Source of the DNA: Perca fluviatilis
Taxonomy: Eukaryota > Chordata > Actinopteri > Perciformes > Percidae
Length of the DNA stretch: 64,000 bases
Assembly: GCF_010015445.1 (NCBI RefSeq)
Contig: NC_053112.1
Span: 6,004,964-6,068,963, forward strand
Direction: 5' to 3'
Both the position numbers and the translations under genes were made by a program. Below, piece after piece: positions 41,579 to 53,514 of this stretch. The number at the start of each line of letters is the position of its first letter. Positions within the stretch are counted from its first letter, which is position 1. The notes beneath the pieces were generated by a model. That model was given only the letters and a program-made list of their open reading frames with translations, did not search any database and was not told the origin of the DNA.

Positions 41579-41863
41579 TTAATTCTGGCCTAAGCAGCTT
41601 CTCATATAGTTACGCTACTGCCCAACACTGCTTGCAATAAAAGTTAGATTTAGTGTCATAACACTGTAGGCACAGGTTGCTAATGTGAGCTACTTTTTAA
41701 TTTGCCAGAAGGTCAGAGTGATAAATACTAATTCAAGTGGTTAGCATAAAATGGATGGTGGGATGGTGAGAAACAAACTTTCGGTTCCTCTGCATGTCTA
41801 GCATATGTGAAGAAATTGACAATAAAGCTAACTTGACTTGACTTGAAAAAATATATATAATTA

Positions 41864-43072
41864 AAGCTGCGAGCAGCAATGGACGGGCCCTCGCGCCTCT
41901 GCGCGCATCGGGGTTACCGGCGGACGCCGCTCCTTGCGACCGTGCATTCGCGCGGCACTCAGACGCCGCAAACCGTCACCAATGAAAAGGGAACTCCCCG
42001 CCGAGATCAACGATAGCTCACACAAGACTGTACGTCATACGGTTCATTAGCTGTGAAAGGGGCGTGGCTAAAGCATAGGGGGCGGGTCCAACCATCACCA
42101 ATTAAAGATGAAGCCTCTGCTGAGATGAATGATGCCTCACATAAGACTCTACCTTAAATGGGTCAGCATGTATGAAAGGGGCGTGGCTTAAACATAGGGG
42201 GCGGGTCAAACCATCACCAATGAAGAATGAAGTCTCTGCTGAGTTCAATGACACCTCACACAAGACTCTACCTTAAACGGTTCAAATGTTATGAAAGGGG
42301 GCGTGGTCTACAGTATCACACGTAGACCACACATTCTGAGTTTCATGCAAATCGGATGATGTTTGTCATATAAGGCAGATTTCCTGTTGCCAGCGGGGGG
42401 CGCTATGACCAAAAGTCAATTTTGGCCTGTAGGTGTCCTCAGGCCTGGACCCTGGAAATTTTGGGCAGATACGACAACGTACACTCAAGTTACAACAACT
42501 TCTTTGTTCATCGCTAAACACTCAAAATGGCCGCCACGCCACGCCCACACCGTCTGACGAAAAGTTTTTCTTTTAATAACTTTTCATCGTTAAGGTGTTG
42601 GGATGGTACAGACCAAGTTTGAAGTTGATCGGATCAAATCTCTAGGAGGAGTTCGTTAAAGTACGACATGTGGAAATGGCCAAAATCGCACTAATTTCGA
42701 ACTTTCAGTTCAAAATGGCGGACTTCCTGTTGGGTTTAGGGTATGGCTCTAATGAAGTTTTCTGTACGTCTTGACATGATACATATGTGTACCAAGTTTC
42801 GTGAGTCTACGTTAAACGCACTGCAGGGGCTCAATTTTCTTAACTTTCTAGGGGGTGCTAGCGAGCCATTTTTGTGCGCCTATTCCCGAAACCCTTAAAA
42901 TACGTAAATTTTCACCAGACTTGATGCGACCGCCAAATTTGGTGAGTTTTTGAATATATTAAGCCCCTCAAAAAGCCAATTCATTTGACGGGAAAATAAT
43001 AGAAACAATAATAGAAGAATAATTCCTTCAGTTTCAATAGGGCCTTCGCCGCTGTCGGCGCTCGGGCCCTAA
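41864..43072. mobile_element. GC-rich interspersed repeat, unclassified
   Basis: Opens TTAAAGCTGCGAGCAGCAAT then GGACGGGCCC and closes GTCGGCGCTCGGGCCCTAAC. Inside, a unit of about 120 bp (GAAAGGGGCGTGGC, GGGGGCGGGT, CCTCACACAAGACT) is repeated three times at 41990-42310. The sharp boundaries against intron sequence suggest an insertion; the family is common in fish but I cannot assign its class. Confidence 0.6.
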
Positions 43073-43313
43073 CAATAATACAAACCACAGAGATTCAGTT
43101 CCAAGTTCCTAAAGTCCTGAGAACTGACTCAGAGAGACTGTTTAAAGCTGTTAAAGTGGGCTACTGTATAGTGGGCCTGTAGACAAACAGCCATAGTTAT
43201 ATTGTTACCAATTTCACAAGAAATGAAAAGAGAGGAACTTGCTGCCTGAGTAGAGCTGAAGTTTAGTGTTAATCCTGGTTGTAGAAAGTGTAAATGTGAT
43301 CAGCTGTACTCAC

Positions 43314-43470
43314 CAGTGTTTGGCAGAGACTCTGCTGTGTTGTTGAGAAAGACCTGATGAAGTCAGTTTGAGTTTTCTTTCAGAGAGAAACGGACTTGTC
43401 TCGACTGCAGCGTGGCTGACACTCTGATAAACTTAACTTTCATTTCTGGAGTGTGACGTTGAAGCTCTAG
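43314..43470 (-). other. Noncoding exon 1 and proximal promoter of TRIM copy 5
   Basis: The minus strand ends CTGCCAAACACTG before the donor GTGAGTACAG. The ISRE-like stretch (43430-43448) reads GAAATGAAAGTTAAG as in copy 4. Homology stops at GAAGCTCT (about 43469), where an unrelated AGGTTCAAGGTTTTTTATTG repeat begins. Confidence 0.7.
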
Positions 43471-44075
43471 GTTCAAGGTTTTTTATTGGTCATGTGCAAA
43501 CAACATTTACACAAGTAGTTGTAGCAATAAACGACTTAGGCCTCAGGCTCCTCCTACAATGCTCAGTAAATGACTAAAAGAAAAACACACAAGTAAAAGC
43601 AAATCTTTGAATCTAAGACAAATAATTGTGCAACTTAAGATCTAGGGCTAAAAACCTCTTTTACTGCAGCTCTGTTATTAGGTTTTGTTTCTTCCGTTTG
43701 ATTTACCCGGTATGGAGCAAAGGTGGAGCTATAAACAGGTTATTCTGGCTGTTGAAACTTTACGGTGCCTCAGCTTGATGAAAGAGATGATGATCCAAAT
43801 GAGATGCAAAGTTTATTCTTGACTTTTGAAACAGTATTTAACTAAACTATCTCACAGCCACACAGTCCTTCATCAGCTGTCTTCCTCAGTTGGAGTTGTG
43901 TTTATTTCTTATTCAATTTCTTGACCATGTTTGTTTAAAGTTAAGACTGGAAGTTCATTCTTGACTTTTGGAAACAGCAGTTGGCAAATGTAACCAACGT
44001 CACTAACATTTAGTAGCTGTTCTGGGCGTTTTTGTTTACATCACTTGATTTCCTCCAGCAGAATCTCTACTTAAA
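43471..44075. repeat. Distal module of TRIM unit 5, right end of array
   Basis: 43535-43840 and 43955-44070 match 7180-7480 and 8190-8312 of unit 2. The array homology ends here; the next gene is prokr1. Confidence 0.7.
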
Positions 44076-44101
44076 GAACTTTTACAGGGATCAAAGTGTC
44101 A

Positions 44102-44702
44102 GGGCTCCTGCACACTGGCTGCGTGGCGTGAGCGTGGCGTTTCTGTTGTGTGTCGGCTGCGTGGTGTTTTCTATGTCTTTGCACACCAGAAACATGTCTG
44201 ACGCTGGGCTGCTGCTGCTGCTAGCCTTGTCTGTACACGGCCGTTTCCCATTGATAAAATTAAATAATCGCGTGTTCTTTAACTTTATTTTGTCAATATT
44301 TTTGTGTTTGTACATTTGTTTGCACATATTTCAATATATATTTTTATGTTTCAATTCTTTTTGCTGAGATAATAAAGTCCATGTCATTGTTTTATCAGAA
44401 TCCAAATTACATTTATATCGGCATTTATGTCCAAACCTAGAGACTTCAGATCAAAAGAATCATTTATTAATATGTATTTGTGTCTAAATGATATATAAAC
44501 ATCTTTTTGTATTCTATTTTGCCTGGAAACGCTTCCAACACGCTTGCGTGTCACGGAAAAAAATAGGCGTCGGTCTTATTTCTAGCATGCACAAGCCGTG
44601 CCTGAGACGTGCATGTCATGCAGGCAGTGTGCACGCTCTAACCTGTTAACATGGGAGCCGAAATAAAAACGGACACGCCACACAGGCCGTGTGCAGGAGC
44701 CC
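44102..44702. mobile_element. MITE with GGGCTCCTGCACAC ends
   Basis: Left AGGGCTCCTGCACACTGGC and right GCCGTGTGCAGGAGCCCT are inverted. Internal sequence is AT-rich without transposase. It ends only 37 bp before the first coding exon of the receptor gene. The target duplication is not clear. Confidence 0.8.
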
Positions 44703-44739
44703 TAATCTTCTTTTCATTTCCCTAACCCTTTCCCTGCAG

Positions 44740-44767
44740 ACTCCTGAACATGTTGACCTGATCCAGA
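44740..44767 (+). other. 5' UTR start of prokr1 coding exon, after a splice acceptor
   Basis: CCTAACCCTTTCCCTGCAG (ending 44739) is a strong acceptor, so the 5' UTR probably begins in an unseen upstream exon. The Tc1/hAT-rich DNA to the left gave no recognisable candidate. Confidence 0.55.
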
Positions 44768-45195
44768 ATGGACGCCCCGACCAACAGCAGCTTGGCTCTG
44801 CCAGACTACTTCCTCGCCAGTGACGGTCTGGACTACGAGATTCCCGTGGACGAGATCCCTGACACCACGCAGGGCCGGGCCTTCTTCGCGGCCACCATTG
44901 TCATCGCCTTGGTCCTGGTGGTCATCATGTTGGTCTGCGGAGTGGGAAACTGTCTGTTCATCGCCAGCCTCGCTCGCTACAAGCAGCTGCGCAACCTGAC
45001 CAACCTGCTGATCGCCAACCTGGCCGTGTCCGACGTGCTGGTGGCGGCCGTGTGCTGCCCGTTCCTGATGGACTACTACGTGGTGAAGCAGCTGTCGTGG
45101 GATCACGGCTTGCTGCTCTGCGCCGCCACCAACTACCTTCGCACCGTCTCTCTCTACGTGTCCACCAACGCGCTGCTCGCCATCGCCGTGGACAG
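44768..45195 (+). CDS. prokr1: Prokineticin receptor, coding exon 1
   Basis: Encodes residues 1-142 plus two bases of codon 143 of a 376-aa class A GPCR. Extracellular N-terminus with an N-glycosylation site (N6-S-S); TM1 about 40-67 with GVGN (N61); TM2 about 75-103 with LAVSD (D89); TM3 about 117-141 with C118 for the ECL2 disulfide. MDYYVV.QLSW and [19 protein letters not shown] are near-identical to vertebrate prokineticin receptors. The exon ends inside DRY at GACAG/GTGAGT, the split conserved in this family. The protein is a plasma-membrane Gq/Gi-coupled receptor for prokineticins (gut motility, angiogenesis, neural circuits). PROKR1 is preferred over PROKR2 because aplf is the neighbour, as in mammals. 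High GC in exons contrasts with the flanks. Confidence 0.9.
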
Positions 45196-45237
45196 GTGAG
45201 TCCACTTTGATGAAGTTTAATCTTTCAGGGTTTTTAG

Positions 45238-45803
45238 TAGGGATGCAGCGAATCCAGATTCTTGGGGTTCGGCCGAATACCAAATCCACCGGTTAAGATC
45301 CTACTTCCATCCTCAGTCCATTAACATGGTAAACACATGAATGAAGTAAACAACGTCCACAGCAGTGTATTTTCCGTACCTGAAGTTGCTGCATTCTGGC
45401 TGCTGTCTGGAGATTCCTTCGTGCATAACTCGTATTCTTTCAGATGTTGTAACAGCGGCCATGTTGTGTATAGTTTAGGGTCTTCGCCACCACCAGACCA
45501 ATCAGCATTGAACAGATTGAACATGTAGCTGGACTTAAATGGCCTTCTTTTGACTGAAAGTTCTGCCAAACAACAACTTGTTCTGCTCACCAGTTCCATG
45601 TCCACTTTCTCACAGCCTGCTGCATTGAATGCTCCACCTACGTAAACACCCTTCCGTAATCAACGGCGCCATCGTTACAGCGTGGTGCGCCTAGTGCAAG
45701 TGTAGGGTTCAGTTCGGTGGAAAAAAATTCTAAGGTTCGGCAGAAACCGAACCCCGTCAAAAAGCCCAATATTTGTCCGAATCCTGGATTCGGTGCATCC
45801 CTA
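45238..45803. mobile_element. Non-autonomous hAT-like element
   Basis: 566 bp with ends TAGGGATGCAGCGAATCC and GGATTCGGTGCATCCCTA and a perfect 8-bp duplication GTTTTTAG (45230-45237, 45804-45811). It lies 42 bp downstream of the prokr1 exon 1 donor. Confidence 0.92.
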
Positions 45804-46711
45804 GTTTTTAGTCCTAACTTCACGCAGCAGATGGTTTGTTTAGTCCAGTTCAGACAAAAGATTTGCGTTGAGACGAGTTGAAAGTTGCAACTACCTGCAA
45901 GTTTCTACTAAAACTTCTTGAAATGCGCCTGTCTGCAACGGTCTGAAACCTGCTAGTTTACACCAGTGAGACGAGATGGTGTATTGCGGCTGTAAGCAGT
46001 CCAACAAAGTGCTGCCGCGAGGGACTAAACTCTGAGAGATAAACACAACGTGACGCGCTCAAGATTGTATTTGCAATGATTTATTCCTTCACACGTAAAA
46101 TACTACTAGCACTGCAGTTACCAAATGTAAAGTTACCTTGTGAGTAGAAATAATTGCGTTAGTGCGGCAGTCAACAGAAAGTGTGTCGCTCCCAGGCTCA
46201 CCCCCCCCCGTCTCTGTCAACGCCCAAAAAACCAACAGGTGAAGCAAACTAATATGTTATCACTTCACTATCACGCTCAAACCGCGATGAAAATGCCCAC
46301 CACCTGCAATATAAGTGCACAATATAACAATCAAATAACAGGAATGAGACCATAAACAACATACAATATGTGGCTCCTACATGGTGTATCATCTCCATAG
46401 CAACGCCTCTCTGTACTTCCTTCCTAACTTTCCGACTTTCTGTTTTTTTTTGTAGCCGGATATATCATTTGTTGTGTCTAAATATGAATGAGTATAGTAA
46501 AACTTGATAGTCGCATTTCTAGTGGCAAATCTGATTCTCTGCTTTGTTCTAAAGCCGCTCTCTTCAGTCACTCCCTCGCTCGCTCCACCACGTACCGTGC
46601 TCACGGGTAGGCGTTCAGCATTTCAGTTGCCGCTGACAGACTCAGATTATTATTCTTAGTGTCTGACAACATTATGGAAAGGATCCCTACAGAGATAGAC
46701 CTGCTTGTTAA

Positions 46712-47219
46712 CCCTCCTGTTGCCCTTGGGTCAAATTTGGCCCCTTTTTAAAAGTTTCTATATCAGAAATATGGGTAACATGGATCGTTCCATACAACGT
46801 TCTTCACAAGTAAAATTAAAGATCAGTTTAAGTTTCTTTCATTACCTTTTGGGAGATGTATTCAATATTATAGCATATTTCTGCTTTTTAAACTCAAATA
46901 TGAGGTTTATTGACCATGAATTCCAAGAATAAGTGAGAAACTAGTGTTTATAATTTGGTGTTAGTGGTGTATATATTCTGGTGGAAAAAAAGCTTTAAAA
47001 ACTTCAGAAAAAGCATGGCAACGTGACAAAAAGTGATAATCAGACAAACATAGCGACAAAAAAGGAACAGAAATATAAAAAAAGCGACAAAAACATCAGA
47101 AAAACAACAACTGAAACTAAACAAAAAGTGACAAAAATGTCTAAAAAAGTGCCGGAAGCCTAGAAAAAAAATGCAAAGAAATGTTGAAATGTTTTTTAGC
47201 TGGGAAGACAACACAAGGG
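46712..47219. mobile_element. piggyBac-like MITE
   Basis: 508 bp flanked by TTAA on both sides (46708-46711, 47220-47223). Ends CCCTCCTGTTGCCCTTGGG and GGGAAGACAACACAAGGG are imperfect inverted repeats beginning CCCT, as in piggyBac elements. AT-rich with many GACAAAAA motifs; no transposase. Related end fragments lie at 8313 and 19502. Confidence 0.78.
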
Positions 47220-47223
47220 TTAA

Positions 47224-47377
47224 AGAGTAACATGTCATTTAGCTGACGCTTTTATCCAAAGAGACTTCCAATTGAAGTGCTTTCAACCTTGAAGGTGCAA
47301 ACTCCAGACAACAAGTAGTAAGTGCAAGAACATTAGCTTTAAAACGACAAAGAGCCAGATGAAAGTGCAGCTTCAAG

Positions 47378-47432
<55 letters not shown>

Positions 47433-47898
47433 TTTCTTTATCCGAGGTGTAGTTGGAAGAGATGTGGTTTTAGCCTTCGGCGGAAGATGTGTAGGCTTTA
47501 GGCCGTCCTGATGTCAATAGGGAGCTCATTCCACCATTTAGGAGCCAGGACAGCAAACAGTCAGGATTTTGTGTGAGGGGGAAGCAAGCAGGTTGGCTGA
47601 TGCAGAGCGGAGTGGGCGGGTTGGGGTATAGGATTTGACCATGTCCATGATCCTTTTTGTTTAACACGAAACAGGCTCGAAATCACCATCACCAAACCCA
47701 CCAGACTCCATGTACGTAAATAAATAACTCACTCCAAGCCACAGCTAAAACCAGCAATGGAGTACCTGACAGTTTGCACTTTCAGTGCATTTTCAAATTG
47801 AAGCTCACAGACAAAGCACTGGCTAAACACTATTGGATATCTTGGATCGTTGGCAACACTAAACGTGTGGCACAATCGGTGAATATCGTCTTTATATA
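47224..47898. other. Gene-less stretch with dispersed repeat and (AT)n
   Basis: 47231-47275 opens the TTTAGCTGACGC repeat also at 6785. (AT)n at 47382-47429. The following AGTGGGCGGGTTGGGG segment is part of the same or another repeat. No gene. Confidence 0.55.
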
Positions 47899-47906
47899 TA
47901 CAGTAG

Positions 47907-48276
47907 CAGTGGAGTAGTCTAATGTATTGTAGTGGATGTACTGTAATGTATATGGGCCAGAGTCTGCATTTGGGGGAAGGGGGGGGCATATCATAGTGGG
48001 GGGTCTGGGTGTCCTTCCCCAGGGAAGTTTGGAGCATCAACGACTTCATTTCCTGTATTCTGATAAACTTTTATTCACCAATTTACGGTGGGAATCCCTT
48101 TATTTAGCCTATGTGAAGAAGAAAAACACAGATGACAATTCAAAATATATAAAAAATATAATGGAAAGTATGTTGTTGCGTGTCATTGGGCATTTTTAAG
48201 TGGGTATATGGAAATCCTGGAGGTTTCTTAGTGGGTATACTGCGTATACCTGCGTATCACGTAGACTACACCACTG
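47907..48276. mobile_element. hAT-like element, relative of 12818
   Basis: 370 bp; ends CAGTGGAGTAGTCTA and GTAGACTACACCACTG; perfect 8-bp duplication TACAGTAG (47899-47906, 48277-48284). Same internal sequence as 12818-14429 in opposite orientation, without the nested insertion. Confidence 0.92.
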
Positions 48277-48532
48277 TACAGTAGGTCTCTCTATAAATGT
48301 ATTTAGGTTAGAGCAACAATCCTTTCAACACATTGGTTACGTTCCACCTCTGTTTTCTTCTATTCCTCCCTTGATGTTCTCCATTTCTGCTTTCATTCCT
48401 TTCATTGCTTCATTCTTTGTTCTTTCATCTTTTCTCTTCCCTTTCATCCTCTTACATCTTCCCCCATTACACACACTCCTCGGTTTCTCCTGCATGCTCG
48501 AGACGCCCCGCTGGGCACGGATCACGTTAGCA

Positions 48533-48698
<166 letters not shown>

Positions 48699-48839
48699 AA
48701 GTGCCGAGGGTCATGTTCTGGTTCGTTTATGATAACCAGAAACAACAGAAAACGTGCCTCTCTCTTCTCGGCTACACGTAATGCTGCAGGGCTTCTCTAC
48801 AGCAGGGAACTGGACACAAACATAAACCAGGTCTCAGTC

Positions 48840-48960
48840 TGTTCAACGCATTCTCACTCCCATCTCGTCAAAATACGGACGCTTAGTCAGGTACCTTTGG
48901 CGTTTGTTATTGATGCAAAAAGTCTCCTTTAGCGTCTTATTTAGACGCGCTTCATCGGGA
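48840..48960. repeat. Dispersed repeat fragment (ATACGGACGC family)
   Basis: TTCTCACTCCCATCTCGTCA and AAATACGGACGC, then CTCCTTTAGCGTC, recur at 57749-57825 and, reversed, at 15170-15245. The right boundary is not clear. Confidence 0.5.
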
Positions 48961-49152
48961 TCCTTGGCGTCACTATTTACAAAGACAGACTGGTGAGAAA
49001 GGCCAATAACGTTGTATGTGACTACACACACACCCTGGCATCTCATTTTAAACTACTGCCTAGTAGTTTCATCATTAGTACATAATTTCTGCCCACCCCT
49101 TCTGACCAAGAACAGATCCAAATTCTCTTTTGTACCACAAACCATAAAAGCC

Positions 49153-49556
49153 TAGCCTAGAAATCTAGACGCACCCTAGAGGCAGCAAATGTAATTTGCA
49201 GCCAGGGTCAGTCTAGCAACTCTCGTCTCGTTGGCTTGCGAGCTGGAAAAAACAAACTCTAGTCAGGTCAATGACATTGTGTATAGAGTCGGTGGGCGGG
49301 GCTTAACATAATGATGGCAGAGTTGCGACGGTTCTGCGTGAATTCCCTGCTACTTGAAAACAAAGAAGATGGCTGCTGCTGCTGCTGGCGAACAGCGGTC
49401 TTTGAAATCGTTGCTCTGCCTGGTTGTAGCGCTATCCTATTGCGTGCAGAGGCGAATTTGAAAGACAACCGTTGATCCCGCCCCTCAGATTGAGCCCTGA
49501 CCAATGGGGAGTTCCCAGCCCTAACATCTGGATGTGGGGCTGGCTTGTCAGGCTAA
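49153..49556. mobile_element. hAT-like MITE (TAGCCTAGA family), copy 1
   Basis: 404 bp; ends TAGCCTAGAAATCTAGACGC and TTGTCAGGCTAA; 8-bp duplication TAAAAGCC (49145-49152, 49557-49564). A second copy with its own duplication lies at 63200-63618. Confidence 0.85.
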
Positions 49557-49726
49557 TAAAAGCCTTAAATCAGTCAAAATAAGCTAGATGTCCAACTGGC
49601 GTGGTCATACCCAAGGGTGTATAGTGTAGTGTAGTGTGTGATGTGTGTCTATGTCTGTCAGTGTCTGATGTAGAGACTATGTGTTTGTATCATATGTCTG
49701 ATGTCATGTCATGAAGTGCATTGCGA

Positions 49727-49770
49727 CTGTGCCGCAAACCCAACTGCCCCACGGGGGACAATAAAGTTAT

Positions 49771-49806
<36 letters not shown>
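49727..49806. repeat. Retroposon 3' tail with (CTA)n
   Basis: CTGCCCCACGGGGGACAATA then AAGTTAT and about ten CTA triplets. Similar in plan to 19078-19130. Confidence 0.6.
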
Positions 49807-49807
<1 letters not shown>

Positions 49808-51654
49808 GACATTTGACGCTCTCCGGACTCGGGTCTAGCCCTTTGGCGTCCTATTTAAGCACCGGCCCCTAACATAAAGACATCACTGCTTACCTCGCTC
49901 ATTTGCAGCTACAATTAGGGTAATTTAGGCTTTTCATGTGGTGTCACTACTTGGCGAACAAAGGAGGTTGACTTTCTTGGAATAATGCGTCCTCACTCCT
50001 AAATCAGAATCATGCTTCTTGTTCTTCCCATTGTCGATGTAACCACAGGTGGATTAAATGGAAAGATTACACTAGGCATACTGCGTTTTTTTGGGGGGGG
50101 CCCCTCCAAATGGATATTTGGTGAATAATCAATATGACTTCTTCAGGTGGGGAACCACACCGCCTTCCTACTCCCCCTCTGCACAGTCCGTAGTGGATAG
50201 TTGCGGCCGGTAATAGAGGCCGGCTTGTGGCTTTTAAAGTGCCATAGAGAAAGCCCCTCTCTGTTGTTTCTCTCTTCTTCTTTTTTTTCCCTGCTTTTGT
50301 GCACCCGAAAGCATCCCAGAAAAGCGGTTGTTTAAGCATACATATGGAACCGGAAACACATTTTCCCCGCAATCAAGAGTGAATGTACACTTAATAATGC
50401 TGGGTTATAAAATAACCCAACTGTTGATCATCTATGGGACAGAACCCGTGCTGGGCTGGAGTGACCGAAGAGCTCGGTTAACCCAATTCAACCCAAATGC
50501 TGAGTTAATTCATTTGACCCAACTTAGGGATTCAAATGAACTCTGTTGCTGGGTTAAATATTACCCATTCACTAGTTATTTTCTCATTTGCCTTGATTTT
50601 GTAATTAATATTAATGGTATATTATATAAATATTGTGTAATTTATCATACACTTCCCATAATCATACAACAAAATGTGTACTTTACTTTTTATTTGAAGA
50701 GAAATAAAATAATATATATTTATCAAATCAAATCTGACTCTCTGTTACTGGGTATTATTAGTTGTTCAAAGGTTCTCATTTATTACAGAATTGTTTAAAG
50801 CATTTAAATAAAGTTTTGTTTTGGAGTTTGTAACATTCCAAAATCTTAACTTTGACTGAAAGATTTTCATTTTCACTGCAAATGCAATCGGTGTCATTAA
50901 CTATATACTATTAATAATCGGCATCGGCCCTGAAAAAACAGTATCGGTCATAAACAGACCAAACTATAAGCACGTTAACTCTCTTACTACGACAATAAAT
51001 TACTATAAACACAGAGAAACAGGAAACGTAGCGCTCGCTCCACATCGAACACATCTCAGAACAAATCTCAGGACTCTTGAGGATGATCTGAGCGGACATG
51101 ATTTACATTCCTCTACAATAAAAGCTGCTTCTGGGCTTCCCCTCGGCTTCTGAACTGAATCCATCATGTGGCTGACGCTCTCGCTTTAGGACCAGCAGCC
51201 CCTCATGTTCCATTAATCGCGGCTGACGTGACATCCCCTAATAGCTTCTGCTAGGGAGGAAAGACGGATAACGTCTGTGTGTATCCGGAACGGTTGGAGT
51301 TGTTCCAGTTTTCCCCGTGAAGTCTGTAAGCGTGGCGGAGACGTCCGATTGTGTCCTTAAACTCTGGATGAAGGGTACAACATGTCTGCAGGTGATTAAC
51401 AGCACAATCCATCACGTTAAATCTAACTAACAAGGCTCGTTGCAGTTTTTCTGATTCCAACTTGAGGCTCCAGATGTTCTCGAACTCTTACAAACATGCC
51501 TCAAGTTAAAGTTAAAAACAGCCCTAAATCAAATGAAGCACCAGCATAATCATTATCATCCTCTAAAATACTACATCTTCCACAAATATATATTCATATC
51601 TAATGATACGGCCTGGTGACATTTGTTAGAAACAAACATAGTGCGTGGAAAACG

Positions 51655-52219
51655 CGTGGTTGTGGCTCAGGTGGTAAGAGTAGTCACCTACTGATCGGAA
51701 GGTTGCTTGGTTTGTTGGTGTGTGTGTGAGAATGGGGGGGTGTTTATTGCGCATACCCCTACACCCATCGATCATGTGGCGCATATGTGTGTGTGTACCT
51801 GTGATATGAAATGTAATATACTACTTGTTTTTTTACTCATTGAGCGATGTTTCAAATTTTAAAATGTTGTATTTCTATTTGTGCTTTTTGTGGGACTGCA
51901 GATGTAAATGAGCCTGAGGCTAACTCTGCTGCAATGCATCAAATGGTCACATTTATGTTTTAATTGCACATTGTCCCTTACAAATAAAATTGAATTGAAT
52001 TGATTCGATCCCTGGCCCTGCAGTTCCACGCCAAAGTGTCCTTGGGCAAGACACTGCACCCCCGAATTGCTCCCGATGCTGCGCATCAGGGTGTAAATGT
52101 GTGTGGATGTTTGTCTGATGGCACTTTGTACGGCAGCCTCGGCCACACAGTGTATGACTGTGTGTGAATGGTGAATGGTTCCTGTGCTACTGTATGTTAA
52201 AGCGCTTTGAGTAGTCGTT
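51655..52219 (+). mobile_element. tRNA-derived SINE, interrupted
   Basis: GGTTGTGGCTCAGGTGGTAAGAG (A-box) begins at 51657, but CGGAAGGTTGC is separated from the B-box GATTCGATCCCTGG (52002) by about 290 bp ending in AAATTGAATTGAATTGA, another retroposon tail. The body then runs through CTTGGGCAAGACACTGCACC and GCGCTTTGAGTAGTCG. It is interrupted again by the MITE at 52220 and resumes at 52590 (GTTAAGACTAGAAAAGCGCT). Confidence 0.72.
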
Positions 52220-52589
52220 GTCACTGCCCGATGTGAGTCGAGAGCAGGTGTGAGTTGCGCATGCGACAAGTAGCCTACAAGATGCTAACGAGAGACTCCT
52301 GTAATGTCACTACAGTAAAAATGGACCAACATATTGAAGTTGGTTCACTGCTTGCTACAAGTTAGCAATCAAACACAACCAAGGCTGTCACTTGAATGGC
52401 TTTTTGAGCTAACGTTAGCAATCAAACAACCATAGATAGCTAAAACGTTCTTGAAATGATTTCCATTATTATTCCGTTATTGTTTGTAAAGAGAAAAGTT
52501 TATTATTTTATAGATTTCACAAATTTCAGTAAGCTAGTTATACCGTAGACCGTTTAAATCTGAGCATGTGCGACTCACATCGGGCAGTA
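52220..52589. mobile_element. hAT-like MITE inserted in the SINE
   Basis: Ends GTCACTGCCCGATGTGAGTCG and CGACTCACATCGGGCAGTA; flanks TAGTCGTT (52212-52219) and CAGTCGTT (52590-52597) match at 7 of 8. SINE sequence continues on both sides. Confidence 0.82.
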
Positions 52590-52675
52590 CAGTCGTTAAG
52601 ACTAGAAAAGCGCTGTATAAATACAGTCCATTCACATTTACATAAAGCCCAGTCTTTAAAGTCTCGCTTGCAGGA

Positions 52676-52742
52676 TTCAATTTTTCAATTCAATTTTATT
52701 TATAGTATCAAATCATAACAAGAGTTATCTCGAGACACAGGC
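52676..52742 (-). mobile_element. LINE 3' tail fragment
   Basis: TTTCAATTCAATTTTATTTA and ATCAAATCATAACA are the reverse complement of the LINE tail at 32430-32490. It ends 70 bp before prokr1 exon 2. Confidence 0.75.
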
Positions 52743-52811
52743 TTTGTCCTGGAAACGTACTTCCGTTGATCCAGACCGCTCTAAACACAGACCTTCTCTT
52801 CCTGTCTGCAG

Positions 52812-53514
52812 GTACATGGCGATCCTCTACCCTCTGAAGCCTCGTATGAAGTTCCAGACGGCGTACTGCGTGACCCTGGCGGTCTGGATCGTCCCCGTCT
52901 TCATCTCCATCCCGTCTGCCTACATGGCGTCCGAGATGACGTACCCGCCGCACGTGGAGGGCCGCCCCCACAAGACCTTCTGCGCTCAGATCTGGCCGGT
53001 GGACCAGCAGGTTTACTACCGCTCCTACTTCCTGCTCATCTTCGCTCTGGAGTTCGTGGGCCCCGTGACCGTCATGGCCGTCTGCTACGTCCAGATCTCC
53101 AGGGAGCTGTGGTTCAAAGACGTCCCGGGTTTCCAGACGGAGCAGATCCGGGCGAGGCTCCAGAGGCGTCGGAGGACGGTGATCGTGCTGATCCTGGTGC
53201 TGGTGGCCTACGTGCTGTGCTGGGCGCCGTACTACGCTTTCGCCCTGCTGCGGGACTTCTACCCAACGCTCATCTCCAGGGACAGGAACTCCCTGGTGGT
53301 CTTCTACATCATCGAGTGCGTAGCCATGAGCAACGGGGTCATCAACACCCTCTGCTTCATGAGCGTCCGAAGCAACACCAAGCGCATGAAGAAGCCGGGC
53401 AAGTTTCTGCTGAGGCTGGTGACTTTCGTGGCCTCCAAGTCAGTGGACGACGGGGAGGCGCGGACCTCGTCTCTCCGAGTGACCGAGGACACACAGGGAG
53501 CTCGGCTACGGTAG
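52812..53514 (+). CDS. prokr1: Prokineticin receptor, coding exon 2
   Basis: Encodes residues 143-376. Completes DRY (142-144) and continues MAILYPLKPRM; TM4 about 160-181; ECL2 with C200 (TFCAQIWPVDQQ); TM5 about 213-237; ICL3 with ELWFKDVPGFQTEQIR and a basic RRRR; TM6 about 264-290 with CWAP (279-282); TM7 about 303-327 with NGVINTLCF, the family's replacement for NPxxY. The tail of about 45 residues is basic then Ser/Thr/Asp-rich and unlike the mammalian EEVDCIRLK ending. A LINE tail and SINE lie just upstream of the acceptor. Total 376 aa, close to the 384-393 aa of human receptors; no breaks. PROKR2 or a fish-specific duplicate cannot be excluded without a tree. Confidence 0.92.

Larger units (their letters stand above)
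39520..43313 (-). other. Intron of TRIM copy 5 (3.8 kb, repeat-filled)
   Basis: Between the acceptor before the ATG and the donor at 43313-43312. It contains an inverted-repeat element (about 39712-40900), a tandem repeat (41340-41578) and an interspersed repeat (41864-43072). The native intron resumes at 43082 (CCACAGAGATTCAGTTCCAA, as at 27193). Confidence 0.7.

Noticed and set aside
44714..45289. 191-aa minus-strand ORF over prokr1 exon 1
   Set aside because: Shadow of a GC-rich receptor exon; the sense strand gives a clear GPCR.
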